Made by a program: the position numbers and the translations under genes
Notes under the pieces: generated by a model
The model's input: only the letters and a program-made list of their open reading frames with translations
Told to the model about the DNA's origin: nothing
Database searches by the model: none
Source: a bacterium
Lineage (GTDB): Bacteria > Actinomycetota > Acidimicrobiia > Spongiisociales > UBA11373
Direction of reading: 5' to 3'
DNA length: 6,481 nucleotides
NCBI GenBank assembly: GCA_013202595.1
Contig: JABMPV010000207.1
Location: 1-6,481, forward strand
Shown: positions 1 through 5,552 of the stretch, one piece after another
How positions within the stretch are numbered: the first letter of the stretch is position 1
Layout: every line of letters begins with the position of its first letter

Positions 1-95
1 CCCCGACCCTGGGCGACTCGGACCCTGACCCTCGATCGACCCCTCGACGACGCCGACCCCGACCCCGGTCCTTCGAGGACCCTCCACGGAGCGGA
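1..95. repeat. GACCC-rich low-complexity tract
   Basis: The word GACCC occurs seven times in this stretch, starting at 5, 21, 27, 38, 55, 61 and 78. The steps are 16, 6, 11, 17, 6 and 17 bases, so spacings of 6 and 16-17 recur. The copies fall in all three reading frames, which argues against an in-frame Asp-Pro coding repeat. The tract lies just downstream of the recombinase stop codon and may continue beyond the left edge. I assign no function; it could be simple-sequence drift, the edge of an element, or clustered protein-binding sites. Confidence 0.5.
67..81 (-). terminator. Small hairpin downstream of the recombinase, weak terminator candidate
   Basis: GGTCCT and AGGACC form a 6-bp perfect stem around a TCG loop. 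It lies about 20 bases past the recombinase stop (102-104, minus strand). There is no T-run after it on either strand, so intrinsic termination is only a guess from the position. Confidence 0.25.
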
Positions 96-101
96 GCGGG
101 G

Positions 102-1514
102 TTAGGCGCGCCAGGTGATGTGGATGCGTTCGGGGTTGAAGGTGTTGTAGGCGCCTTGGGCGGGTTTGATGGTGATGGTGTCGGTGACGGCTGTGATGAG
201 TGCCCGCTGCCATTCGATGGTCTGGGTGTCCCAGGTTTGGCGGAGTTCGGTTTCGTTGGTGGGGAGTCCGATGAGTGGCCCGGATTGGCGGTTGAGGCTG
301 CGGGTGGCGTCGTTGATCCGCTTGTCGGTGCGTTCACGGATGGTGGACCATTCCCGCCGGTCGATCTCACCTGAGGCGAACATGTCGGCTGCTTCCTCTC
401 GGCGTGCTTCGGCGTCGGCGAGCTCTCGGGCTGCTTCGGCGGCTTCGGTGTCTCTGCCGCTGCGGGCCGCGACCGCGTCGGCGAGTGCGGGGCCGGTGAC
501 TGCGGTGATGACCGCGTCGCGGATGATGTCCTCGACCGGTCGGGCGGTCACGGTCAGGCTCCCACACCCCGGTCCGCCCGGCCGTTTGATACAGGCGTAT
601 CTGGCGACACGGGTGTCACCGGTACCGGGCCGCCACGATGTCCACAACGGTCCACCACAGCGGCCACACCGCAGAATCGATGTCAACAGATGCGGTGATG
701 GCTGCCCGACCCTGGCGACCCGGCGGATCTTTGCGGCCAGCATCTCCCACACCCCACGGTCCAGGATCGGTTCCCACAGGCCCTCAGCGACAATGTCACC
801 CTTATAGGCCCGCAGACCCGCAAGGCGGGGATTCCGCAGAACACCGGCCAACGTGGCCGCCGACCATCCATACTTGGCGTTCTGTGCCGTCGGGATACCC
901 CGGGCGTTCCAGTCACGGGCCACACTGGGGACGGTCTCGCCAGCCAACACCCGCTGCGCCGCCTCCCTGATCAGGACAGCCTCTTCGGGGCGGATAGTGG
1001 TCTTGTCGTCCTCCCACCCAAACGGGCGCCTCGAACCCCGAGGAACACCCCTGCGGGCTGCCTGCTCTGATTCCCTGGCTACCCGTTCGGCCTTCTTCTC
1101 TGACTCCTGGCGGGCCACCACACCCATGATCCGGGCATAGAACCGCCCATCAGTGGTACTCAGATCCGTCTCACCCGACACTGTCGCCAACGCCACACCA
1201 TGCCGGTCTGCCAGATCCACAAACGTCTCCAACTCCGACATCCGCCGTGTCAGACGGTCAGTGTCCACCACCACCACACCGTCACGGTGCCCCGCCTCCA
1301 AATCAGCGAGCATCCGCTCGAAATGGGGACGGGGCTTGCCCGAATACGCCGACACCGACCCATCCACATACACCTCAGCAACCAGCCACCCCAACTCGGT
1401 GGCACGCTTGCGGCAGAGTTCCTCCTGACGGGCCACACCCAGCCCTTCACCAGACCTGTCGAGGCTGATCCGGCAATACACCGCCGCCGCTACCGGTGTC
1501 CCCTGCTTTCCCAT
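102..1514 (-). CDS. Large serine recombinase (phage-type integrase)
   Basis: A 470-residue site-specific recombinase that would cut and rejoin DNA between attachment sites through a 5'-phosphoserine link. Domains in order: a resolvase-type catalytic domain (about 8-150) with the YCRIS motif, making Ser17 the likely nucleophile, and the DRLTRR arginine cluster (Arg87, Arg90, Arg91); a recombinase domain (about 160-265) with the typical NPRLAGLRAYKG stretch; a zinc ribbon with Cys283/Cys286 (CGRC) and Cys308/Cys317; an Ala/Glu/Arg-rich coiled-coil segment (about 355-410); and a C-terminus ending FNPERIHITWR. The length suits intact large serine integrases (about 450-600 residues), and no frameshift is seen. 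The ATG has a GGGAG ribosome site six bases upstream. The overall plan and C-terminal ending resemble, from memory, actinobacterial prophage integrases such as that of phiRv1. No excisionase or other phage gene accompanies it here. Recombinase identity is certain; the target site is inferred. Confidence 0.96.
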   Translation of the reverse strand: MGKQGTPVAAAVYCRISLDRSGEGLGVARQEELCRKRATELGWLVAEVYVDGSVSAYSGKPRPHFERMLADLEAGHRDGVVVVDTDRLTRRMSELETFVDLADRHGVALATVSGETDLSTTDGRFYARIMGVVARQESEKKAERVARESEQAARRGVPRGSRRPFGWEDDKTTIRPEEAVLIREAAQRVLAGETVPSVARDWNARGIPTAQNAKYGWSAATLAGVLRNPRLAGLRAYKGDIVAEGLWEPILDRGVWEMLAAKIRRVARVGQPSPHLLTSILRCGRCGGPLWTSWRPGTGDTRVARYACIKRPGGPGCGSLTVTARPVEDIIRDAVITAVTGPALADAVAARSGRDTEAAEAARELADAEARREEAADMFASGEIDRREWSTIRERTDKRINDATRSLNRQSGPLIGLPTNETELRQTWDTQTIEWQRALITAVTDTITIKPAQGAYNTFNPERIHITWRA

Positions 1515-1520
1515 ACCGCA

Positions 1521-1525
1521 CTCCC
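1521..1525 (-). promoter_or_regulatory. Ribosome binding site of the recombinase
   Basis: The minus strand reads GGGAG with a six-base spacer to the ATG at 1514. This supports that start over internal ones. I saw no convincing -35/-10 pair upstream. Confidence 0.5.
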
Positions 1526-1540
1526 ACTAGGCGTCCTATC

Positions 1541-1568
1541 TCAGATGCTAGTGCAACTATCAGATGCT
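1541..1568. repeat. Direct repeat TCAGATGCT upstream of the recombinase
   Basis: TCAGATGCT occurs at 1541-1549 and again at 1560-1568, a 19-bp period (about two helical turns). Each copy is followed closely by AG (CTAG and CTTAG). It lies 27 to 54 bases upstream of the recombinase start codon. In integrase systems this is the usual place for the attachment site or for an operator controlling the integrase gene. Either role is inferred from position. Confidence 0.55.
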
Positions 1569-1600
1569 TAGGTTGCCGAGTCTCGTAGCGCTATCACCTC

Positions 1601-1705
1601 TCATTCCCGTTTCGGAAGTGTGATCTGGCCGTTGTGGATTGCGGTGTGGTGCAATCCACAAAAGAGCACCAGATTGCCGGTCCTGGCACTGCCATGGACC
1701 GACAA
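1601..1705 (-). pseudogene. 3' remnant of an HNH endonuclease gene
   Basis: The minus strand encodes about 34 residues that read as the end of an HNH nuclease domain. NLVLFCGLHHTAIHNG matches the pattern of the last HNH helix, in which the NLV(L)LC-x2-HH-x2-(I/V)H residues hold the catalytic/metal-binding histidines. It ends with PKRE and a TGA at 1601-1603. The part that should precede it (the first histidine turn, the CxxC or DUF222 region) is absent: upstream in this frame the sequence becomes the antisense of the next gene. Codons such as TTT, TGT and TTG differ from the G/C-ending codons of the neighbours. No start codon and no complete domain remain, so this is a dead fragment. HNH genes with 13E12/DUF222 domains are abundant and recombinogenic in Actinomycetota. 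Assignment rests on one motif. Confidence 0.6.
1632..1661. repeat. Perfect 11-bp inverted repeat with 8-bp centre
   Basis: TTGTGGATTGC (1632-1642) and GCAATCCACAA (1651-1661) are exact reverse complements around GGTGTGGT. The palindrome covers the HNH-remnant codons for CGLHHTAIHN and lies about 93 bases upstream of the LarA-like start. No T-run follows on either strand, so a terminator is unlikely. It could be an operator for the downstream gene or a symmetric recombinase binding site next to the integrase. Confidence 0.7.
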
Positions 1706-1753
1706 CTCTGATTGTCGGACCTCGCCCATCTCCGCGGCGGTACCCTCACAGAC

Positions 1754-2998
1754 ATGAGCACTCCGATGTTCCTGGTTCGTCAGCAGTTCGATCGCCCGAG
1801 GATCGAAGACGTCGCAGCAGAAGTCGTCGAGCAGATGGCCAGGCCGGACGTGGACGTCACTCTCGAGGGTGCCCGTACTGTCGCGGTCGCGGTGGGAAGC
1901 CGGGGGATCGCCGGGATCGATGTCATCGCCCGGACCGTCGTGACCCGACTGTGCGACATGGGTATCGAGCCGTTCGTCGTGCCGGCCATGGGTTCGCACG
2001 GCGGGGCGACGGCCGACGGTCAACGGGCCGTCCTCGCCCACCTCGGGATGACCGAAGAGTCGCTGGGAGTCCCGATTCGCAGCAGCATGGAGACCGTGCA
2101 GATCGCAGAGGTGAGGACACCGCGCGGCAAGGTGGTGCCCGTGGTCACCGACGCGATTGCATGGAGTGAAGCCGATCTGGTGATCCCGATCAATCGGGTG
2201 AAGCCGCACACCGGGTTCAGAGGTCCCGTCGAGAGCGGAATCTGCAAGATGCTCGCGGTCGGTCTGGGCAAGCACGACGGGGCCAAGCGGATGCACAGCG
2301 AGGGCTACGACGTGTTCGATGAGCTTCTGCTCGAGATGGGCGGGGCCATCCTGGGAGCGGGAAAGGTCGCGTTCGGCGTGGCGATCGTCGAGAACGCCTT
2401 CGAGGAGCCGGCGCTCATCGAGGCGATCCCGGCAGACCACGTCATCGAGCGTGAGCAGGCGTTGCTCGCTCAGGCCAGAGCCTGGATGCCCGGGCTCCCG
2501 TTCCCAGAGATCGACGTGCTGGTCGTAGAGCGGTTCGGCAAGAACATCAGCGGCGTGGGCATGGACCCCAACGTCACGGGCCGCGGCGAATCTGGCGGCC
2601 CTCTCAAGGATTTCGACGGGCCCGAGATCGCTCGCATAGTCGTACTGGGCCTCACCGAGGAGACCGAGGGCAACGCCAACGGGATCGGTCTGGCCGATCT
2701 GATCACCGAGGCGGTGTTCGACCGCATCGATCGGAAGGTCACCTGGACCAACACCCTCACCGCCGGTGCGCTGGGGTGCGGGAGAATCCCGATCGCTCTG
2801 CCGACCGACGACGAGGCGATTGCCACCGCCGCCCGCACTGTCGGCGGTGTGTCCGCCGATGAGGCCCGGATCGTCCGGATCAAGGACACGCTGTATCTCA
2901 GCGAGTTCGCCGTGTCGGAGACCCTCCTCGACGCACTGGCGGACGTGGAGCACTGTCAGGTCGCGGGGCCCTGGGACGGCACCTGGGACTCGGGGTGA
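1754..2998 (+). CDS. LarA-like nickel-pincer isomerase/racemase family protein (DUF2088)
   Basis: A 414-residue cytoplasmic protein of the lactate racemase (LarA) family. LarA itself interconverts D- and L-lactate with a nickel-pincer nucleotide cofactor, and many homologues act on other 2-hydroxyacids. Seen here: GSRGI (Arg50, like LarA Arg75), MGSHGG (His82, like His108), VKPHTGF (His152, like His174), and SGICKM with Lys165 followed 16 residues later by His181. That is exactly the spacing of LarA Lys184 (cofactor attachment) and His200. FGKN (Lys263) may match Lys298. The acidic residue three before LarA's Arg75 is not present, so the substrate probably differs from lactate. I chose the ATG at 1754; a TTG at 1712 would add 14 residues that run into the HNH remnant and look non-native. 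No strong ribosome site is seen. The next gene begins one base after this stop, suggesting an operon. Cofactor genes larB/C/E are not in the window. Confidence 0.88.
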   Translation: MSTPMFLVRQQFDRPRIEDVAAEVVEQMARPDVDVTLEGARTVAVAVGSRGIAGIDVIARTVVTRLCDMGIEPFVVPAMGSHGGATADGQRAVLAHLGMTEESLGVPIRSSMETVQIAEVRTPRGKVVPVVTDAIAWSEADLVIPINRVKPHTGFRGPVESGICKMLAVGLGKHDGAKRMHSEGYDVFDELLLEMGGAILGAGKVAFGVAIVENAFEEPALIEAIPADHVIEREQALLAQARAWMPGLPFPEIDVLVVERFGKNISGVGMDPNVTGRGESGGPLKDFDGPEIARIVVLGLTEETEGNANGIGLADLITEAVFDRIDRKVTWTNTLTAGALGCGRIPIALPTDDEAIATAARTVGGVSADEARIVRIKDTLYLSEFAVSETLLDALADVEHCQVAGPWDGTWDSG

Positions 2999-2999
2999 G

Positions 3000-3989
3000 A
3001 TGACGTCCCCGGTCGATGCGTACGCGAGGGCATTGAGGAAGATCCCCGCCGTGCTCGTCGCAGTGCTCGATGGCGACTCGATCGACATCACCCCCATGGG
3101 CTCCATCGCCGGGGAGCCCGATTCGGCCGATCTGTGCTGGGAGATCGGATCGATCACCAAGGTGTTCACCGGCATCCTGCTCGCAGAGATGTCCCGGTGC
3201 GGCGAAGTGGGCCTCGACGATCCGATCGGGCGGTATCTGCCGGATGACGTGGCCGCACGCCTCCCCGACCCGGCCGATCAGCCGACTCTGGCCAACCTGT
3301 CGACCCACACCGCAGGGCTGCCGCGGCTGCCGCTGTCCATCTATCGCCTGGCCAAGGGCAGCGACGACCCCTACTCGGTGCTCACCGAGGACGATGTACT
3401 CAGCTACCTCGGCCCCAAGGTGCGTCGTCCGCGGCGGCCGAAGTCGCGCTACTCCAACTATGGGGCGGGTCTCCTCGGGCATCTGCTCGCCCGGGCGGGT
3501 GGCCGGCCCTATGCCGACCTCCTCAGGGAACGGGTCCTTGACCCGTTCGGCCTGCACGCAACGGGCATCGGAACCGGCACGCCGATCCAGGGATTCAGGA
3601 AGGGGAAGCCGACACCGCCATGGACCTTCGGCGCGCTCGAGAGCGCCGGCGGCCTCCGCTCGACCATGGCCGACATGGTGACCTTCGCCCGCATCGTCAT
3701 GAAGCCACCCGACTCGGCGGCGGGTGCGGCACTGGCTCTGTCCCGGGAGACCTTTCACGATGGGCGTTTCTCTGCGGTTGGGCTCGGGTGGATGCTGCGC
3801 GCGCTCGACCGCACCCGGAGGCCGGTCCGGATTCCCTGGCACAACGGCGGCACCTACGGCGGAGCGAGTTTCCTGGCTGTCGACCCGGCCAGGGGCGTCG
3901 CCGTGATCGCGCTCGGCAACTCGGGCCCCGGTTTGACTACTCCGCTCGATGGCCCCTCCTGGAGAGTGCTCGACGACCTGGGCGTCTGA
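3000..3989 (+). CDS. Beta-lactamase-fold serine hydrolase
   Basis: A 329-residue protein of the class C beta-lactamase/penicillin-binding-protein-like family, which includes esterases, D-aminopeptidases and carboxypeptidases as well as beta-lactamases. The catalytic motifs are all present: Ser51-Ile-Thr-Lys54 (SxxK, nucleophile and base), Tyr151-Ser-Asn153 (YxN) and His281-Asn-Gly283 (the KTG-box equivalent). Other family marks are the LSTHTAGLPRLP stretch (100-111) and AGGLRSTMADM (216-226). The N-terminus is not a signal peptide, so a cytoplasmic location is likely, which makes antibiotic resistance an unlikely role. Length is slightly short of the usual 350-400. The ATG starts one base after the stop of the LarA-like gene, with GGGGTGAG immediately before it, so translation is probably coupled to that gene. 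The substrate is unknown; a link to the isomerase's substrate is only inferred from the coupling. Confidence 0.88.
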   Translation: MTSPVDAYARALRKIPAVLVAVLDGDSIDITPMGSIAGEPDSADLCWEIGSITKVFTGILLAEMSRCGEVGLDDPIGRYLPDDVAARLPDPADQPTLANLSTHTAGLPRLPLSIYRLAKGSDDPYSVLTEDDVLSYLGPKVRRPRRPKSRYSNYGAGLLGHLLARAGGRPYADLLRERVLDPFGLHATGIGTGTPIQGFRKGKPTPPWTFGALESAGGLRSTMADMVTFARIVMKPPDSAAGAALALSRETFHDGRFSAVGLGWMLRALDRTRRPVRIPWHNGGTYGGASFLAVDPARGVAVIALGNSGPGLTTPLDGPSWRVLDDLGV

Positions 3990-4028
3990 GGGTGATCCTC
4001 CCGGCGGATGCGGCCCGCCCCGGGCTTC

Positions 4029-4050
4029 GATGGGGTTCTCGCCCCTCATC
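4029..4050 (+). terminator. Imperfect hairpin after the hydrolase gene, weak terminator candidate
   Basis: GATGGGG and CCCCTCATC can pair with one bulged T around a short TTCTCG loop, about 40 bases after the hydrolase stop. No T-run follows. The rest of 3990-4162 shows no gene and no clear promoter, although the strong ribosome site at its end implies one lies here. Confidence 0.25.
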
Positions 4051-4147
4051 CCGCTCTCATGAAACCTGTGCCGAATCCGTCCCTGGACTTCACGGATCTC
4101 GTACATGGCCCCCCGAATCTGTGGTTGTCGAATCAGAGACACACACC

Positions 4148-4155
4148 AAGGAGGT
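4148..4155 (+). promoter_or_regulatory. Strong ribosome binding site of the secreted protein gene
   Basis: AAGGAGGT is a full anti-16S match, seven bases before the ATG at 4163. It fixes the start even though the same frame stays open far upstream. Confidence 0.85.
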
Positions 4156-4162
4156 CCACACG

Positions 4163-4762
4163 ATGCGACAGACACTCAGGATCGGGATCACGGCACTTGC
4201 GATCGCAGCGCTCACGATGTCGGGGATCGCCCTGGCACTCGACGACACGGACGCAGACACCGCCGGGACCGATGTCACACTCGAGCAGGCAGATGCGGTC
4301 CAGGGAATCGGTGCAGAACTCGAAGCACTCATCGAGGACGGCACCATCACCGAGGATCAGGCCGAAGCCATCGAGGGCGTCCTCGCCGAGTGCGGGACCG
4401 GCGGGCACCACCGCTTCGGCGGGCACGGCGTCGAGGCGGCGGCCGAGTTCCTCGGGATCACCGTGGAGGACATCAGGGCGGCCTTCGAAGACGGGTCCAC
4501 TCTCGCGGATGTCGCTGCAGCCAACGGCTCCAGCGCAGACGCACTGGTGACCGAACTGGTGAGCCAGGCCGAGGAGCGCCTCGACCAGGCGATCGAAGAC
4601 GGCAATCTCGATGCGGCCGACCGTGACGAGAAGTTGGCGGAGATCACCGACAGGGTGACCGACATGGTCAACGGTGAGCGGCCCGAGGGCGGATTCGGGC
4701 CCGGCGGACATCGTGGCGGCCCCCGCGGCGGGCCCGGGCAGGAGGCACCCACGGACGGCTGA
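4163..4762 (+). CDS. Small acidic secreted protein of unknown function
   Basis: A 199-residue protein with a clear Sec signal peptide: positive start (MRQTLR), hydrophobic core to about residue 24, and likely cleavage after Ala25 (GIALA before LDD). The mature part is very acidic and Ala-rich. A first helical unit (about 39-77) contains LIEDGTITEDQAEAIE and a later one (about 137-170) AIEDGNLDAADRDEKLAEI, so the EDG-x5-A/D pattern looks duplicated. Between them are a Gly/His patch (GGHHRFGGHG, 80-89) and a helix-turn-helix-like AAEFLGITVEDIRAAFEDG (93-111). The C-terminus is a Gly/Pro/Arg tail with another His. The layout resembles widespread uncharacterised exported proteins of Actinomycetota and Chloroflexota; no function is known to me. 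The His patches might bind metal, which is a guess. One Cys (77) is present. The gene appears monocistronic, between intergenic gaps and ending before a strong hairpin. Confidence 0.88.
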   Translation: MRQTLRIGITALAIAALTMSGIALALDDTDADTAGTDVTLEQADAVQGIGAELEALIEDGTITEDQAEAIEGVLAECGTGGHHRFGGHGVEAAAEFLGITVEDIRAAFEDGSTLADVAAANGSSADALVTELVSQAEERLDQAIEDGNLDAADRDEKLAEITDRVTDMVNGERPEGGFGPGGHRGGPRGGPGQEAPTDG

Positions 4763-4787
4763 TCCACTCCACACCCATCCTCCCGCA

Positions 4788-4815
4788 ATGGAGCGGCCCT
4801 AACGGGCCGCTCCAT
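4788..4815 (+). terminator. Perfect 12-bp hairpin, likely terminator
   Basis: ATGGAGCGGCCC (4788-4799) and GGGCCGCTCCAT (4804-4815) are exact reverse complements around a TAAC loop, 26 bases after the secreted-protein stop. The stem is very GC-rich and stable. There is no T-run, which is common for actinobacterial terminators. It separates the secreted-protein gene from the redox operon. Confidence 0.75.
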
Positions 4816-5069
4816 CGCGTCGGGGTGTGGATGCGTAGGATCGGCCCCAGCCGGAACAGGCCCGAGGCGATGTGAGATGAACTGCAGCATGCACCACGTC
4901 ACCCGGCTCTTCTGCGATGTATCCGGGTGTCGGGAGATCGCAGGCCGCCGCCGGTGGCACCTCGATTGTGATGCCGGGGCCTTCGACCCCAATTACTCGG
5001 GACCTTTGCCACCCTATGGCGCCCGACCGGTCGCATACGGTGTACCCAGCCTGTCGAGAGCGAGCCCGC
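4816..5069 (+). other. Intergenic region upstream of the redox operon
   Basis: The whole gap 4763-5069 is 307 bases and holds the hairpin above plus this stretch. I see no RNA gene, no convincing protein gene and no clear -35/-10 pair. The promoter and leader of the nuoE-like gene must lie here. A 10-bp palindrome, CGACCGGTCG (5024-5033), lies 36 bases before the start codon and is the only symmetric element near it. An open frame with an ATG at 4877 encodes a low-complexity, unfamiliar peptide and is not supported. Confidence 0.5.
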
Positions 5070-5552
5070 ATGGCCGAAACTTCCGTTGACGACGCCGTCG
5101 ATCTCGCCCCGGCGCTGCGTGTGCTGGACGACATGGCGCCGGTCGGTCATGGGCACGTCGTCCCGCTGCTGCAGGCGATCCAGGAGACCTATGGGTACCT
5201 GCCGCGCCGCGTGCTGCTGGAAGCGAGTGCCCGCACCGGCATCCCCGCCAGCCACCTGTACGGCGTGGCCACCTTCTACGCCCAGTTCTATCTCGAGGAG
5301 CACGGTCGCCACACGGTCCGCGTCTGTCGTGGTACCGCCTGCCATGTGCGAGGCCGCCAGGCGATCGAGGACGCCGTCGGCGACCGTCTCGGCATCCAGC
5401 CCGGGGAGACCACCGATGACCGCCGCTTCAGCGTGGAGACGGTCGCCTGCCTGGGCACCTGCTTCCTGGCGCCGGTGGTGATGATCGATCACGACTACTT
5501 CGGGAGCGTGACCGCCGACAAGGTCCTCGAGGTGCTGGGGGAGTACGAATGA
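5070..5552 (+). CDS. NuoE-type [2Fe-2S] subunit of an NAD(H)-dependent oxidoreductase
   Basis: A 160-residue thioredoxin-like ferredoxin subunit that carries electrons next to the FMN subunit in NADH-linked enzymes (complex I NuoE, HndA/HydC of hydrogenases, FdsG of formate dehydrogenases). Seen here: an N-terminal helical bundle with LLQAIQETYGYLP (33-45) and the family mark GIPASHLYGVATFYAQF (57-73), then the cluster ligands Cys86-x4-Cys91 (CRGTAC) and Cys127-x3-Cys131 (CLGTC). All four cysteines are present and the length is typical. I chose the ATG at 5070 because similarity begins soon after it; an in-frame ATG at 5016 would add 18 unfamiliar residues. Its stop overlaps the start of the next gene (ATGA). 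No nuoD or other complex I gene precedes it, only an intergenic gap and a terminator-like hairpin, so it heads its own operon. Confidence 0.93.
   Translation: MAETSVDDAVDLAPALRVLDDMAPVGHGHVVPLLQAIQETYGYLPRRVLLEASARTGIPASHLYGVATFYAQFYLEEHGRHTVRVCRGTACHVRGRQAIEDAVGDRLGIQPGETTDDRRFSVETVACLGTCFLAPVVMIDHDYFGSVTADKVLEVLGEYE
5549..5552 (+). other. ATGA stop-start overlap of the NuoE-like and NuoF-like genes
   Basis: The TGA stop at 5550-5552 overlaps the ATG start at 5549-5551. This four-base overlap is typical of translational coupling and of subunits made in equal amounts. The upstream GGTGCTGGGGGAG supplies a ribosome site. Confidence 0.9.

Noticed and set aside
120..807. Plus-strand open frames opposite the recombinase
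   Set aside because: The recombinase on the minus strand is unmistakable. These frames have no motifs and no ribosome sites of note.
1601..3175. A 524-codon open frame on the minus strand across the LarA-like gene
   Set aside because: Apart from its last roughly 34 codons (the HNH remnant), it is the antisense shadow of a gene with clear LarA motifs. Its translation is His/Arg/Asp-rich with no recognisable domain.
3000..3989. Calling the serine hydrolase an antibiotic-resistance beta-lactamase
   Set aside because: There is no signal peptide and the HNG box is shared by many esterases and peptidases. The genomic context is metabolic.
2898..4175. A 425-codon open frame on the minus strand across the serine hydrolase gene
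   Set aside because: It is antisense to a gene with all three catalytic motifs. The translation is Gly/Arg/His-rich and low in complexity, typical of high-GC shadow frames.
5024..5033. Palindrome CGACCGGTCG before the NuoE-like gene as an operator
   Set aside because: Ten-base palindromes of this composition are frequent in GC-rich DNA, so position alone is too little evidence.
4877..5089. A possible 70-residue small protein starting MNCSMHHVTRLFC
   Set aside because: It overlaps the start of the NuoE-like gene, has no good ribosome site and resembles nothing I know.
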